Shown piece by piece: positions 32,935 to 45,707 of a DNA stretch of 64,000 nt. The position numbers were made by a program, and so were the translations under genes. The stretch lies in assembly GCA_973895155.1 (NCBI GenBank), contig OZ316896.1, positions 22,072,001 through 22,136,000 on the forward strand, written 5' to 3'. The first letter of the stretch is position 1, and each line of letters begins with the position of its first letter. The DNA comes from Marsupella aquatica (lineage: Eukaryota > Marchantiophyta). The notes under the pieces are model-generated. The model was not told the origin of the DNA, searched no databases, and saw only the letters and a program-made list of their open reading frames with translations.

Positions 32935-34780
32935 GCTTGGAACACCACCTTGACAACACCGTCTTCCAAATTGTCAATTGCTTCAGCCCTCCTCTGCTGC
33001 TGTTTTCCTCCGTTTGCCAAGAGGTGAAGATCTCGACACCTCGTAAAAGGAAGAGGAGGAGAGTGGACCACAGACCACTGATTAAAAAAGATAGAGAATC
33101 TAGTAGAGAATCATAGAGTCCCGAAACAATCCTCAAGATTGTTTCGATTGGCCTAGAGCTTTGGTCGGACTCGAAAAGGCTAAAGTGCCCAATAAACCAG
33201 CAGTTTCGTGACGTCACTCACGCTCAGTAAACATAGGCAACAAAGGTCAATCGAATTTACCATGGACGCCGATAAGAACCTCTAGGCGTTGGTAGCACAG
33301 TTTGTTTGTTTTTATGCCTTAAGGTAGCACAGTCTCTTTATATTGGGTTCTAAAGCTTGCTCCAGAGAAATGGTTGCAAAAGGGACTCCAATTTGTATCA
33401 TTAGCTTACAACTTGTGCCTATCCAGGGAAATGGTTGCACAGAATCCGATTGGTAGGGTGCAGGTTTTTCTTTTTTTCCCTGACTCTTCTTGTGCTGGGC
33501 CTCTGCCTGGGTCCTTTGAGCCCTTTTGGTTGTCTGGTTGCCTTCCCTTGGTTGGGTCTTTGGCCCTTGAGTTCATGTTTCCCGGATGGGAGCCTTTTGG
33601 TTTTTGGCAGTTTAAAATATATAATTGAGTAAATTTGCCATGCTATTCCCATCAAAGTTATGGCCCCACAACACATTTGTCATTCTCACCTGCTCCCAAA
33701 CTGGTAGGAGTACACCAGTTGATATTCTGGAAGGTGACGATATGATTGAACCCCGCTTTAAGTGTGGCTGAGGACTTTCCAGCTTTTCCAGTTTCCAAGC
33801 TCAGATTTCTTAATTGGCATCTGGTGACTTTTTAACTTTACTGTGTCCCTTCTTGCCAGAGTTGATTGGGGGGGTGGGGGGTTATTGGGGTTAGTTTTCA
33901 TATGCCACACGAGTCTTTTCTATTTGAGATTGTTCTCTTTAAAAATAGTGGGCTTACTCATGCTATAGACAGGACATTTGCTAATGAGGCTAATGCCAGA
34001 GTTATATATCAAAGTGCCAAAAAGACATAAAAGAATGCCACATTGGGAGACCAGATCCCACAGGCAAAAAACCTCAATAAAGGGTGGGACAAGGGAAAGA
34101 CCTTGAGAAGATCAAAGAGGGCCAACAAGTCAAGGAGTACCCCATAACAGCTAAAACTCCACTGCAAAACAGAGAACTAAAACTCTACTGAGCGAAAAAC
34201 TGAAAAACCTGGTAGAGCTCTGAAATAAACTGCATAGGAGAGTCACCAAGGAGAGTCTATCAAGAGACCCTAAAACCAACTCCATGGACTCTATGAAGAA
34301 GCTTCTTAGCAATCTGGATCTGATTAGAGCATCTCAAACTTGCTCTCTCCCGGTTCTTTTCAGTAAGCCATTCTGACTAAGAAATCTATATCCGCAACTT
34401 AGACCAAAATTTAACTTTCGGGCAAACTTAATCCACTTTCAGGTTTGAGATGGGTTCAAACAAGTTGCCGCAGGTCAGCTAGGAGCCGACAACTGCAGAA
34501 TGGTCACCTACAATTCTTGAAGGGCACATATGATTCTTGAAGGACGCAGACGCATGCCGCGCCAAGCAACTTTTTGTGTGAATTCCCATCAAAGAAATCA
34601 CTCCCCTGAATGAGTTGGTTTGAGAGGCCCTATTAAGTGCTTTATTCATTATTTATATAATAATATGGTAGGTATGGTATGGTACTTTTCGCCATCTGAA
34701 TATTTTGGGCGAATATTCAGGTGGTGGGTGATGACCATTCCTGATTCCTGTCAAAGAAAACCGGTGGCTGCTGGCCGTAC
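32935..34780. other. Intergenic; retroelement remnants only
   Basis: The first ~300 bp are the 5' flank of the phosphorylase gene. 33455-33625 resembles a plant LINE 3' tail (T-rich, GGGCCTCTGCCTGGGTCCTTT, ending TTTGGCAGTTTAAAATATAT). 34020-34340, on the minus strand, has similar LINE-tail texture. Both are weak calls. No gene is seen. Confidence 0.35.
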
Positions 34781-35088
34781 CTTCAAAGCTCTTCAGTGCG
34801 GACCCGTCCTTCAAAGCTCTTCAGTGACGTCTCGTCCTTCAGTGAGGTCCCGTCCTTCAAAGCTCTGCAGTGAGGTCCCGTCCTTCAGTGAGGTCCCGTC
34901 CTTCAAAGCTAGTCAATGAGGTCCCGTCCTTCAAAGCTCGTCAGTGAGGTCCCGTCCTTCAAAGCTCGTCAGTGAGGTCCCGTCCTTCAGAGCTCTTCAG
35001 TGAGGTCCCGTCCTTCAAAGCTCTGCAGTGAGGTCCCGTCCTTCAAAGCTCTGCAGTGAGGTCCCGTCCTTTGAAGCTATGTAGTGAG
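34781..35088. repeat. 28-bp minisatellite upstream of the epimerase gene
   Basis: About a dozen head-to-tail units of GAGGTCCCGTCCTTCAAAG plus CTCTTCAGT or CTGCAGT occur. Some units are shortened to 18 bp by loss of 10 bp between two CTTCA words, which looks like slippage. The array ends about 440 bp before the epimerase start codon. Confidence 0.85.
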
Positions 35089-35368
35089 TGTACTGACCCA
35101 CTGCACGAAGATTGGCCTGGAAGAAGTTACTGAGTACTGCTTTGTAGTTGCCTGTAGATACGATTACCCAACGATTCGCGTTGGCGAAGCGATAGAGGAA
35201 CAGATTTGGAGAGAGATAGAGAGAGAGAAAGAGGGAGAGAGGAGGAGGAGTGCAGCGAAACATTCGGGAATCCATACGGTGAGCGTCGCTGTGGACAGAA
35301 ATTGCACTCAAAGCGGGGCAACTGAGAGAGAGAATTCTTGGCGGAAAGCGCAGACTGAGGGAGGCGGA

Positions 35369-35392
35369 CCGATTGATTGATTGATTGATTGT
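35369..35392. repeat. (ATTG)n microsatellite
   Basis: A short GATT/ATTG tetranucleotide run lies in the presumed 5' UTR or promoter of the epimerase gene, just after a GA-rich tract at 35200-35260. Confidence 0.6.
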
Positions 35393-35529
35393 TTGGGTGG
35401 GGAAAAAATTGGGAACCCATTTTTTCTGACGAGAGAGTTTTCCCCGTCTCTTAAACTGTGACCTTGAGTGATTGCGTGGGGAATTCCTTGCTCTGCTGCT
35501 GCGAATCGAAGTTGAGAGGACCAGCGAAA

Positions 35530-37980
35530 ATGGGGGAAGATGCAGCTGGGCCGAAACCCAAAATTGCGCCATCGATGCTTTCATCGGATTTCGCGAATTT
35601 GGCCTCCGAAGCCAAGTTCATGCAGCAGTGCGGCGCCGATTGGCTTCACATGGACATTATGGTAAGACATCCTCTGTGTCGTCGTCATTTGGCTGCCTGA
35701 TGCTTGCTTTCGGTCTCTCGCTCTGTGAATGCTCGTCGATGGATTTCTTCTCATCTTTTGTCAGAAATTTTACTGAGGAGAATTCAGATGAGTAGCATAT
35801 TAGTTATGCATGTCCCAAATTGAAAACTGTCCGATATTGTTTTTCCCTTTTAGTTTTGAATTGCTTGTAGAACTGATCAATATCGTTTGGACTCTGATTT
35901 TGCAGGACGGGTAAGGAATTGACAGTTGTTTGGGGTGAACAATCCCGCCAGTGCTCAGCAATTAGTCGTTAGTATTCTATGAACCTATGTGAATCTAGTC
36001 TCTGGAGAGTTTTCTGGTGAAGTGAAACTGCATGTTCCTTCCATTATAGTGAACTCTCTGTTCTTCATTTATAAGTGGCTGAAGGGTATTGCTCTTTGAA
36101 ATAGTCATAAAATCTACTGTTTTGTGATGTTCTGAGAAGCACTTATTGCTTCTGATAGAAAGTATTTGTGTATTCACTGTTCTGAGGCAGGCACTTTGTC
36201 CCAAACCTGACAATTGGCGAGCCAGTAATCAAGTCTCTGCGCAAGCATACTAAGTAAGTGCATGTTCAACCTGATTTATAGCTCGCTCCGAGTATCTTGC
36301 GACTGAGTTTTTCAAATGTCGAAATGAAACTAGATCAAAATTTTCTTGATTTGCCTGACGAACAATAAACTTGAGTTATCGATTCCCATCGCTGGGTTTT
36401 CTTTTCGGTGAATTAGATGTCTTCTGGATTTGTGGATGGCAGCGCTTTCCTTGATTGTCACCTGATGGTTACCAATCCATCAGACTATGTGGAATCATTT
36501 GCAAAGGCAGGGGCATCTTCGTTCACATTTCACCTCGAGGCAGCTCGAGGTACGGCCATATATTTCGTAAATTTGGAATGGTTATTTGGATCTCACCATT
36601 GTAGCTACAATTATGAGATTTTTAATGTGTTATTTCTTTAGTTTTCTTAGATAGATGACGGCAGTTTGTTCTGGAGAGCAGGCACAAGAGTACTTTCCAA
36701 ATTTAAGTTGTTGATCTGTAAGCGTACGTTGTTGATCAATTTATGTAGGGTTTTAGGAAATTAGGAACAAGTGCTGACCTGTTGTGTTTGTTTTTTTGTT
36801 TATTCGCTGTGGCTTATGTCGAACAGATAACTGGAAGGATTTGATAAGGAGCATCAAAGCAGCTGGAATGAAAGCAGCGGTGGCATTGAAACCTGGCACT
36901 CCAGTTGAAGAAGTTTACCCTCTTGTGAGTATTGCTACCTTGAAGAAGTTATTCGTATTTTACTGCTGGAAATTCTCTGCAGAAACACGATGGTAGAACA
37001 ATTCTCCAACGCTAATTTTTGGTTTGAATTCAGGTGGAATCAGAGGATGGAGTGGACATGGTTCTAGTCATGACGGTAGAGCCAGGGTTTGGGGGGCAGA
37101 AATTCATGCCGAACATGATGCCAAAGGTTTGCTGAAACATTCTCTAACAGCATTCATACAGAAGTTACAGAGAAGTCCCAGTTTGATTAAAAGGTTTTAG
37201 GTATATATTCATTTCTACGCAGTTTTCAATATTCCGACTTGGCTTGGCAGCATCCAAAACGCGCTCTTCTGAATTGTGTTTTGGTTCTGGCACAGGTGAA
37301 AGAACTTCGAAGCAAATACCCGCATTTGGATATTCAGGTATTTCGTCTATGGCTGCATACTCTAGAAACTTGACCTTGAAACACCAGTGGAGATGACATT
37401 GTGAAGTACTGTTTTATGTCTTTGAGTCCACCTGCTTTTGTAACTAAACATGAAGGAGACAGGCTACTCTCCCAACCTAGACCATCAATGTGCTATAGTG
37501 ATTTAGAATTTGTCCACTAGAGAAGGCTGAGGAACGCTCTGTTATTGTTTAGAGTGATGCTCATGTTCCCGCTTCTCATAGAAATACTTTAGGTGAGAAT
37601 TGAAAGTACACCAAAATAACCTTAAGATAGTCTACCGTTAATGTCTTATCTTGTGCACCTATAGAGTTTACAGCATGACTAACTACGCTCAATAGATTTT
37701 GGAAAGATCTTAAGCTTTGTTAATCTTCTCTTGCACGTTGATGGGGGGCTTGCACCCTCAAGACTAACTACGCTCAGTAGATTTTTGAAAGATCATAATC
37801 TTGCTTAATTTTTCCTTGCAGGTTGATGGAGGTCTTGCACCCTCAACAATTGATGAGGCAGCTGGTGCTGGAGCCAATGTGGTGGTAGCAGGTAGTTCTG
37901 TGTTTGGAAACAAGGATCCAGCTAACGTGATCGATGTTTTAAGGAGCAGCATTCTGAAGGCTCAAGCCTCTCAAGCTTGA
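35530..37980 (+). CDS. RPE: Ribulose-phosphate 3-epimerase, cytosolic type
   Basis: This TIM-barrel enzyme interconverts ribulose 5-phosphate and xylulose 5-phosphate in the pentose phosphate pathway. Eight exons join in frame: 35530-35661, 35906-35910, 36191-36253, 36443-36549, 36827-36924, 37034-37126, 37296-37337 and 37822-37980, giving 232 residues. The family motifs are all present: [56 protein letters not shown] and VAGSSVFG, with the metal-binding His and Asp residues in place. There is no transit peptide before [10 protein letters not shown], so this is the cytosolic form. Exon 2 is only 5 nt (GACGG, between TTTTGCAG and GTAAGG); it completes Asp-Gly of the catalytic MDGHF motif and cannot be skipped without a frameshift. 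The last intron carries an 85-bp tandem copy of the intron 7/exon 8 boundary. Confidence 0.9.
35906..35910 (+). other. 5-nt microexon of the epimerase gene
   Basis: GACGG lies between acceptor GATTTTGCAG and donor GTAAGG. With the neighbouring exons it spells Asp and two bases of Gly in the invariant MDGHF motif. No other arrangement of nearby splice sites restores that motif, which every family member has. Confidence 0.8.
37677..37846. repeat. 85-bp tandem duplication across the intron 7/exon 8 boundary of the epimerase gene
   Basis: GACTAACTACGCTCA...TTGCA(C/G)GTTGATGG(G/A)GG(G/T)CTTGCACCCTCAA occurs at 37677-37761 and again at 37762-37846. The second copy holds the real acceptor (CTTGCAG). 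In the first the acceptor is CTTGCAC, so it cannot be used; it is a pseudo-exon start. Confidence 0.8.
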
Positions 37981-40499
37981 ACAATTTGAGGACAAAGTTT
38001 TGAACCGCGTCACTCCGAGAGCATTCTATTAGAAGCAAGGATACATCATCATATCCATAAGATGAGGCAGGCGTTTCAGGAGCTTAGGCAGTACTACTTT
38101 TGCCTTCGAATGCCCACTTTGGCTTCGTTGTAGTTTAATGCAATCAAACAGTACGAGTTATTCATGCGACTAATAATCTCCGGAGTTCGTAGCTCCAGAG
38201 GAAGTATGCGCCAGAGAAGGAGGCCGCAGAGTGACAGGTCCTTGAGGACTCCCGTTGTCTTGAATAGGTATGCGGGACAGTGCAAGGCCTTAAGATGGAG
38301 CAATAATATTCGTTTGCTCTCTTTGTTCGTGATATAGTGGTATTCTCTTTTGATGTCCTTGTTATTGAGAAAGAGGAGGTACTTCCAATATTTTGATCTT
38401 AAAATGGAGATCGCCGTCAAATTTAACTATGTCGTTTCGGCCGTGAAATTGTTAGCCGAGTAATCGTAGTTTAGGGTAGATCAGGCGGCCCAAACAAGCA
38501 AGCTGGATTTTACAATGCACAATTAAAATTTACTAGGGACGTTATGAATTTCGTCTTGGATTCAGATGCATGAGTTATTAGATCCAGTTTCTTGTTTTAC
38601 TCGTGCAGCAGCAGGTTGTGCTGATTCTGCTGAATATTCTGACTGAGAAGGGGTTTGGTTCAGTGAGAATCCATTTGCTGAAGTGATAGAGTTTGACTAA
38701 GAAGTAATAGATCAGTAATCACACATGAAACTGCACTTTATGTACCATTGGCCGTCATCACAGAGATAGGAAGTCCTTTTTTACTCACGTTATCAAGTGT
38801 TGCTGTTGGATGATGCAACTGCCTGATCCAATACTTCAATACGAAGTTGAATTCTTAATTTTTTCCTTCAATGAAAGTCATTAACAACTTTCCCTGATCT
38901 AGACGTGTGACCTCCTCGACAATAAAACATTATTATCAATTCTTGCGTGTACTTCTGAAACTGAAGTTAACTCGTGTTACACGGACCATTGGATCCACCG
39001 CCTAGCGACTATTCAAGTTCTGCATAAATATGTAACCTGGAACTCACTCTTTCCAGCAATCCTTACAATGATATTAATCGCGCTGACTCAGTACACGGCG
39101 ACCTTAATTGTACCTTGTAGGACTGCACGCCCTTGTTTTCCAGCACTCATCTACTTACGTAGAATGGACGTGTGATCATGATACACCTATTGTAGGCTGA
39201 GGGCCCTGCAAATCGGTAACACTCCTGGAGATCGACAACAAGGTACGGTATCGTAGGGGAAACCCAAAAGAAGATCCAGGTCTTCTGCCCGAGGGTTCTC
39301 GGCCTTGCTACGTGACGCATACGAGTAATTTCTCACGTAGTGTTTTATATGCCCACATCTAACAAAAGCTACCTTCATCTCGGCAAACTCTTGGGGCCCC
39401 AATTATACCTCACCCCAACCCATTTTCAGTCATAGCCTATACACAATCTTATAACACAGCCTCTATTTGTCGTTGACGCTAATCAGAAATTCGAAACGAA
39501 GCTCTTTTTCTAGGACAACCTCGACATCAAGCCAAAGAGGTCAACAACGAAATGCGCTAAAAACAACGACTGCTAAGCAAGGAAATGAGATAATATAAGA
39601 CACCAGAGGAGCTCTCCTGTAGTACAGCTACATCTCTGTGTCATTCAAAACAAGTCGGACCCGATAGGAGAGATCTGAAGTGACTGTGTGCATGGTGATC
39701 ACGCAGGTAGTGTATTCCATCGACAGGATGCGGAGCGCTGATATATTTGATGCGCCCCATAGATTGGAAGTACAGTAACCACATCGGTAAGAGTCATTTA
39801 CAATCACTATCCCCCGGTTCACAAGAACTGTGCTGGATACCATTGCCACATGACTACGGCTGTATTGTGTACTTCATCACGTGCTATTTTGATGACCGTA
39901 TTCTTTACCAGTGCGTCAAAACAGACGTCATGGACACCAAAGACAGAAATTAAGCTGGTCTAATCACGACTTTCAGATGCTTAAAACAGTCGAGTCCGCG
40001 TGACTAGAAGCCGACGATCAATGTAAACTTCACATATGTGGAAATACCCTTCGTATCCAGTAAGGGGATGTGATCTCAACTCCATGTCAGGTCACCTGCA
40101 TGAGCATAAACTGTTGGAAGATTGTGTGACAGTGAGACCCCGTGCAATATCTCGACACAACAATTTATCTAGATTCGTGATTCAACCGAACTAAATGAGT
40201 GTGGATTCGTGATGCGAGTACGATCTAGAAGGGACCTCCGTTGATGAACCAGAATCAACTTGACTAAACGCCGGCATCAGCGGTTGCTCGACTGGATTGG
40301 GTTATCACACAAGAATTTATAGAATATGTAAATTGGAAACCTTTTTCCGAGGAAACAAGTCTTCTCATCAAACTCAGTATGAAAATCTAGCTTTAGCAAC
40401 AGACAATTCCATCCTCAATTGCAATAGCAGACATTTACTAATCTCACCTCCAGTAAGCACATTTGAGGCAGATTGCAAGTAGCTTCACGAGAATGAGTC
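37981..40499. other. Intergenic between convergent genes, no gene seen
   Basis: About 2.5 kb without recognisable coding, RNA or repeat content beyond the 3' flanks of the epimerase and PRP4 genes. Short open frames on both strands have no motifs. Confidence 0.5.
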
Positions 40500-43400
40500 T
40501 CAAGGATTGAAGTGTGACCAAAGTTTGATTGTTCTATCATATGATACAGTCGCGATGTATTGCCCATCTGCAGTATTTGAAAGGAACAAAACAATGTTAC
40601 AGACCAATCAACTCCAACACTGAAATATAACTGAATCGACGGCGCTATGGTCAACTTTGACAATTCAGTCCACAACCAACGCAGCTAATACAACTTCACA
40701 AAAAACTACAACGATGAACATACCTTCCATAACATCCAGTCCCATAATTTTTCCTTCATGCCCAGCTAGCGTCTTCACAGCTTTGAAGTCTTTTCCTGAC
40801 CATATCTGAAAGGTCCGATAAAAGATCGAAAGTGACTTAAGTTGACCAATAAAATATTCTGAAAAGAAATCATATTCCAGCATTTTCAACTGTTGATATT
40901 TAAGCAAAAATCGAATTGTCATTTTTTTTGGACTGAACGCTACTGTGCTTAATGATAAGAATTGACGACAGTAGAAATTGCAAGTTTTAGCATGACACTG
41001 AGAACAAAAGAGTAGGTTGGAAGAATATTGTTTCTTACCCGTGTAGTATTGTCATAAGAGCCCGTCGCAAGGAAGTAACCCTCTGAAGGCTCGAACTTCA
41101 CTTGAGATATAATTGACGAGTGTGCAGGAATAATGTACAGACACTTCTTCTTCCGCAAGTCCCAAATCCTGCAGGTGTGATCTTCACTACCGGTTGCTAA
41201 ATGGTACCCATTAGGAGAAAAGTCAATTCCCAAGACCTGCAAAGCATTAAACAGATAACTCAGAAAATAGAGCTGGCAAGGCCTCCACACTATATTTCTC
41301 ACACTACCGACAAGTTAGACGCTGGAATGAGTTCCAAATCGATACTAAGGAACACCATCTTAAGCAAAGGTGGCACAACACTAACTAAATATGAAGGAAA
41401 ACGAAGCCTATCGAACAGAATCAATCAGAAATATTTGAACAATGATAATACAATCCACGGACCGAACAACCACAATGCCGTCACATGATCAATTTTGCAC
41501 CTTCACATTCAATGACTCAAATAGGTGCATAAGGAAATTTCCTTGCATGAAATACACAACTTGCATTTCTAGCACAGTGCAAGACAACCAGAAAATATGC
41601 ATCGTGGAGGCTGTCGGAGGGTAGTGTAACTTACTGGTTTTACATGGCCTTCCAACGCTAGTATACTCCTGCCTGTTCGCAAATCCCAGACACGGGACAA
41701 AGCATCTAGCCCACAGGAAGCAGCTAGAGCTCCATCCTGTTGGAAAGCGATCCCATATACAGCGCGACTATGGCCCTCTTGGAGAAGGAGTTCAATCCCC
41801 GTGTTGACATCCCACAATCTCCAAGTTTTGTCGAAACTAGCAGTTCCCAGGTAGGCACCAGAAGGGTGAAACGCAACCCTGGCCAGCCGATCTAAGTGAC
41901 CCTCAAAAGTCCTCAATTTTGCACCCTCAAGACTCCATACAATCGCAGTTTTATCAGCAGAGCCAGTAGCAAGATTCGCAGCCGAGGCCGAATTGCTTCT
42001 GCAAGCCTCGGGATGAAAAGCCACACCGGTGACTCTCTCTGTATGCCCTTTGAGTACTGCTGTCCTTTTCACTGCAGGTATCTCCCAGATTTTCGTATTC
42101 CCACTCCAAGAACTGAGGTCAAACAAGAAGGAAATTCAATTCACTCTTAATAATGAGCGTTTCTACTCGATAGCAAGTCTATTTTTCAAAGATACTTCGG
42201 CATCACAAAATATTTGACAACAGCCTAAATAGGGTGAACAGTCTTCCGAGGAAAACAGAGCAACGTGAGCAATGACAAGTAGAGGAGAGAGCAGAAAACA
42301 CGGGTACAACTGAAATGCTTGAATCAGAGTCCCAACCACCCGAAACCCGGAACCCTTTAGCCTATATCTCTTACAAACGAAATAGTTCTAAAGTTATGTG
42401 TTGCTCACAAACTGAAATAGTTCTAGGTTGCAGAATTTAAGGGAGAGAACATAGTGGGAACAAGTGCAATCTCCCTTATGACACTACATCTGGAGATGGG
42501 GGTTATGGTAGTCAATTTAAAAGTGAATTGAGCAAAAAGACAGCACCATTAGATTTTATTAGATTCAGACCACAATCTGTCATCTATTGCATATGGAGCA
42601 GGGGAAACGTAATCGACAGTACCTGGTGGCTAGTAGCTGGCCGCAAGGAGATAGGGCACATCCTGAGAGAGGCCGCTCGTCTCCAATTTCGCTACATTCC
42701 ATAGAAGTTTGAGACATCGCATGTAAAACCTCATCAAACTCTGCATCCTCATCCTCATCAGCATCCTCTCGCTTCCTCTTAGCAGCAGCAATTCGATTCC
42801 CACTCCGGGGGAGCGAGTATCTCAAGATCGACGTACGGGCTTTCAGTAGCTCATTACTACCCTCAGTGTAGAACAATTGATATGGCTCTGGTTCATCCAC
42901 TTCTTCAGCCCCCTCCAAATCCTCCCCCGCTGCTGAAGCTTCTCCTCCAACAGGTTCTTGCGCCTGAAGCAGCTTCTCCAGCTCTCCATCTGCATCCAGC
43001 CTTGCCATGACAGCACGGAGACGGTCCCTCCTCTCCATCTCCCTCTCTCCAAAGAGAGTAATCGGCTGCTGCAGGCTGCGGAGGCGAGAACGCACAGCTC
43101 CATCATTGGTGGGGACTGCCAGGGCATTGGCGCGTCTGCGCATCAGCAATTGTTGCACCTTCTCCTCGTGTCTCTTTTGCGCTTTCTTGCTCTCTTCGGA
43201 CACCTCATACTCATGCATAGCAGCATCTGTTCCGTGGGGACTGCCATGGGGGCTACTGCTGCTGTCATGTTGGTGATGGTGGTCCTCAACATCAGCCATA
43301 ACCTCGTCTCCAGCCTCATGTTCCCGCCTCGGTTGTGGAGGCACCACGACCACTCCTGGCGGTAGGGCGGCCGAGGATGATGAATCTCCATAGATATGAG

Positions 43401-43557
43401 TTGGTGGTGGTAGTCCTGCTGCTGCTGCTGCTGCCACCGGCTCTGCCATGATCACCGAAGAGCTGGGTTGATGAGGCGGTGCTAGCGCACCGGGTGGATG
43501 CTCCATTGCTGATTCTCTCCCTCTCTCTCCCACAATCTCTCCCTTCCCTTCGTCCAA
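40500..43557 (-). CDS. PRP4: U4/U6 small nuclear ribonucleoprotein PRP4 (LACHESIS type), WD40 protein
   Basis: PRP4 is a core protein of the U4/U6 and U4/U6.U5 spliceosomal particles in the nucleus; in Arabidopsis the gene is LACHESIS. Minus-strand exons are 43557-42623, 42112-41635, 41236-41039, 40805-40724 and 40567-40500. All joins are in frame and give 586 residues, somewhat longer than the usual 520-555 because of a Pro/Ala/His-rich N-terminus. Residues about 143-188 form the splicing-factor motif (PTNDGAVRSRLRSLQQP, ITLFGEREMERRDRL). An acidic and basic linker with a likely nuclear signal (AAAKRKRE) follows, then WD40 repeats: ASFDKTWRLWDVNTG, GLDALSRVWDLRTG, GSEDHTCRIWDLRKK, GSYDNTTRIW and VSYDRTIKLWSHFNP, which is the C-terminus. 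The start is the first Met of the frame; a later Met at residue 18 is also possible. Confidence 0.9.
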
Positions 43558-45019
43558 GCTGGTGATGGTAGGTCTAGAGCAGCTTGGCCCTAAACCCCTG
43601 GGGAGATAAAAATCTGGTGCCCACAGAAATGCAAGAGCTCAATGAAAAGCACGGGGATGTGAGACCAAACACCTTAAAGGACGGTCCCAAAAGACGCTCG
43701 ACCTAAAACCCACATTCACATTCACGCATGCTCTACCACAAATAAATCTTCTGACATTGGAAAGTCTGTTCGTTCCAACATATGAACCGACCTGGTCGAG
43801 AATCATGAACACTTCATGAAACGCGGAGGTCTGAATTGAACAGACTCGTCTCGGGTGGTCATGTCCAGCAACGATAGAATGCGTACTTACAAAGCAACGA
43901 TAGAATGCGTACTTACAAAGCAACGATTGTCGACATGAACAATTCTGCAATGTCCGAGATCTTTCAGGTTTTTCGTCTGTCAGGGAGAAGTCAACAAAAC
44001 AGGGAAGGTGCAATACTGACCTACAGAATTCCACGACCGTTTCTCTGTGTCTCGGAGCAGATTCTGCGGCACAAGGTCAAATCCATCAATCCAGGGGGCT
44101 CGATGAGGCGGTCTTCAATCACTCGAATTGCTGCTGGAAACGAATGCAGAAACTAAATCTTGGACACTCCGAATGCAGAGTCGAAAATTGAAGGAATGGT
44201 AGGTTTTGTGTGTTGAACGTAAGATGTGTAAGTAGTGCTGTAAATAGTGTAATGAGTAGTTTCCTCACTTATTTCCTTGCCTCGCCACATTTCCATTCCT
44301 CTACACATACCCTTGCATCACAAGGTGCCTCAACAATTCCTTGCCTCACCTTCACAATTTTAATGTAACTCACAAGCATAGGGCTTGTTATGGGCTTGTT
44401 CAAATATGACATTAATAATAAATGATTGTAATATATTAGCATTTTGCAAAATTTTGATTTATTTGTCCACATAAAAAAACGGATAGCTATGTTTGATTAA
44501 ATGTTTTTCTGATGACAATGAAGCAACCTCATTGAATGATTTACATATGTCATGGCTGATCAGACCATGGATTATGCATTTAAGTCTGAAGAATTTTTGC
44601 ACATTAATATAACCGTATACTTTAGTGCACTAAGACAGTATTTTTTTCTTGTAACAATGCATTCCTTATTGGACCCGACCATAGATTATGCATGTCCAAT
44701 TATAGGCTGTGTACATTAGGATTGTCCACATGAAGACAAACACATGACAGACCAGACATTAATGGTCCTTTGGTAGATTTGAGTGTCTAACTTAGTAATA
44801 ATCAACTTATTTTAATCAAAAATTAATCAATCCAAAATTAGACTAATTATCCGGTTTATCTGAATAGGAGTTCTTCATTCTGCATCCTCACGCTTTGAGC
44901 AACTCGTTCAAGAATGTGGATGGATGACTTCAAATCTGGGTAAATGACATTGCATTAAGCACTGATATTGGAACAACTTCTGTACATATCGCTGATTATT
45001 GACAAACTTATTTTTCTTA

Positions 45020-45084
45020 CACACCCCATCAGATATTCCTAGGTTCAATTTTTAGCGGGTACGTGTTATTGATAGTTTCAACAC
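45020..45084 (+). mobile_element. Solo LTR fragment of the TRIM-like element
   Basis: GATATTCCTAGGTTCAATTT followed by TTAGCGGGTACGTGTTATTGATAGTTTCAACA matches the right half of the LTR at 18213-18271 (GATATCCTAGGTTCAATTCC, then ATGTTGTTGACAATTCCAACA). The B-box word GGTTCAATT is kept. Confidence 0.4.
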
Positions 45085-45357
45085 AGGCACTGCTGAGAAG
45101 AGCAAAAGAAACTATTCATATCAGCTGACTCTTTCTGGACCTTAACTTCCATTCTACCTTAGAGGGACCCATTGGTCTTTCTAGTACATCCATTAACGAT
45201 GACCTTGCTTGATCGTGCTTCAATTCACAGCTCACTAGATGCTCATTTTTGTTGAGATAACTAATAAGGGGTGCATCAAATTAGCCACTCTGTTTTTCAT
45301 GCATGTACTAAGCACATCGAGGGCAAGCAACACTTCATTCTTGACAGGTGCCAGTCT

Positions 45358-45707
45358 TGACAGGTGCTAGACTGAGGGGGCAAATTACACTATGAGTGGA
45401 ACCCTTACCTGCATTCTCAATACACAGTTTAGATAGAGATGGTTTGTAACAGGAGTAAGCTTGCAACAACATTTGCTCTGTCTGGTAATAGAGATAAATT
45501 CTATTAGGGTCTGTAACATGCATTCAATTCTCAACAGACAGTTTAGATAGAGTGAAAGGGTGCTAGAGGGGGGAATTACACTCAATAAGTAAAACCCTTA
45601 CCTGCGTTCTCAATAGACACTTTAGATAGAGATGGTTTGTAAGAGGAGTAAGCTTGTAACAACATTTGTTCTTTCTTGTAACAGGGAGCAATTCTATTAG
45701 GTCTCTA
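45358..45707. repeat. ~196-bp tandem duplication
   Basis: Two units start at GGTGCTAGA..GGGGG (about 45362 and 45558). They share ATTACACT, ACCCTTACCTGC, TTCTCAATA, GTTTAGATAGAGATGGTTTG, GGAGTAAGCTTG and ATTCTATTAGG. The repeat is diverged and non-coding. Confidence 0.6.

Noticed and set aside
34620-34919. 99-codon plus-strand frame
   Set aside because: Its second half is the 28-bp minisatellite and no motif or splice context is present.
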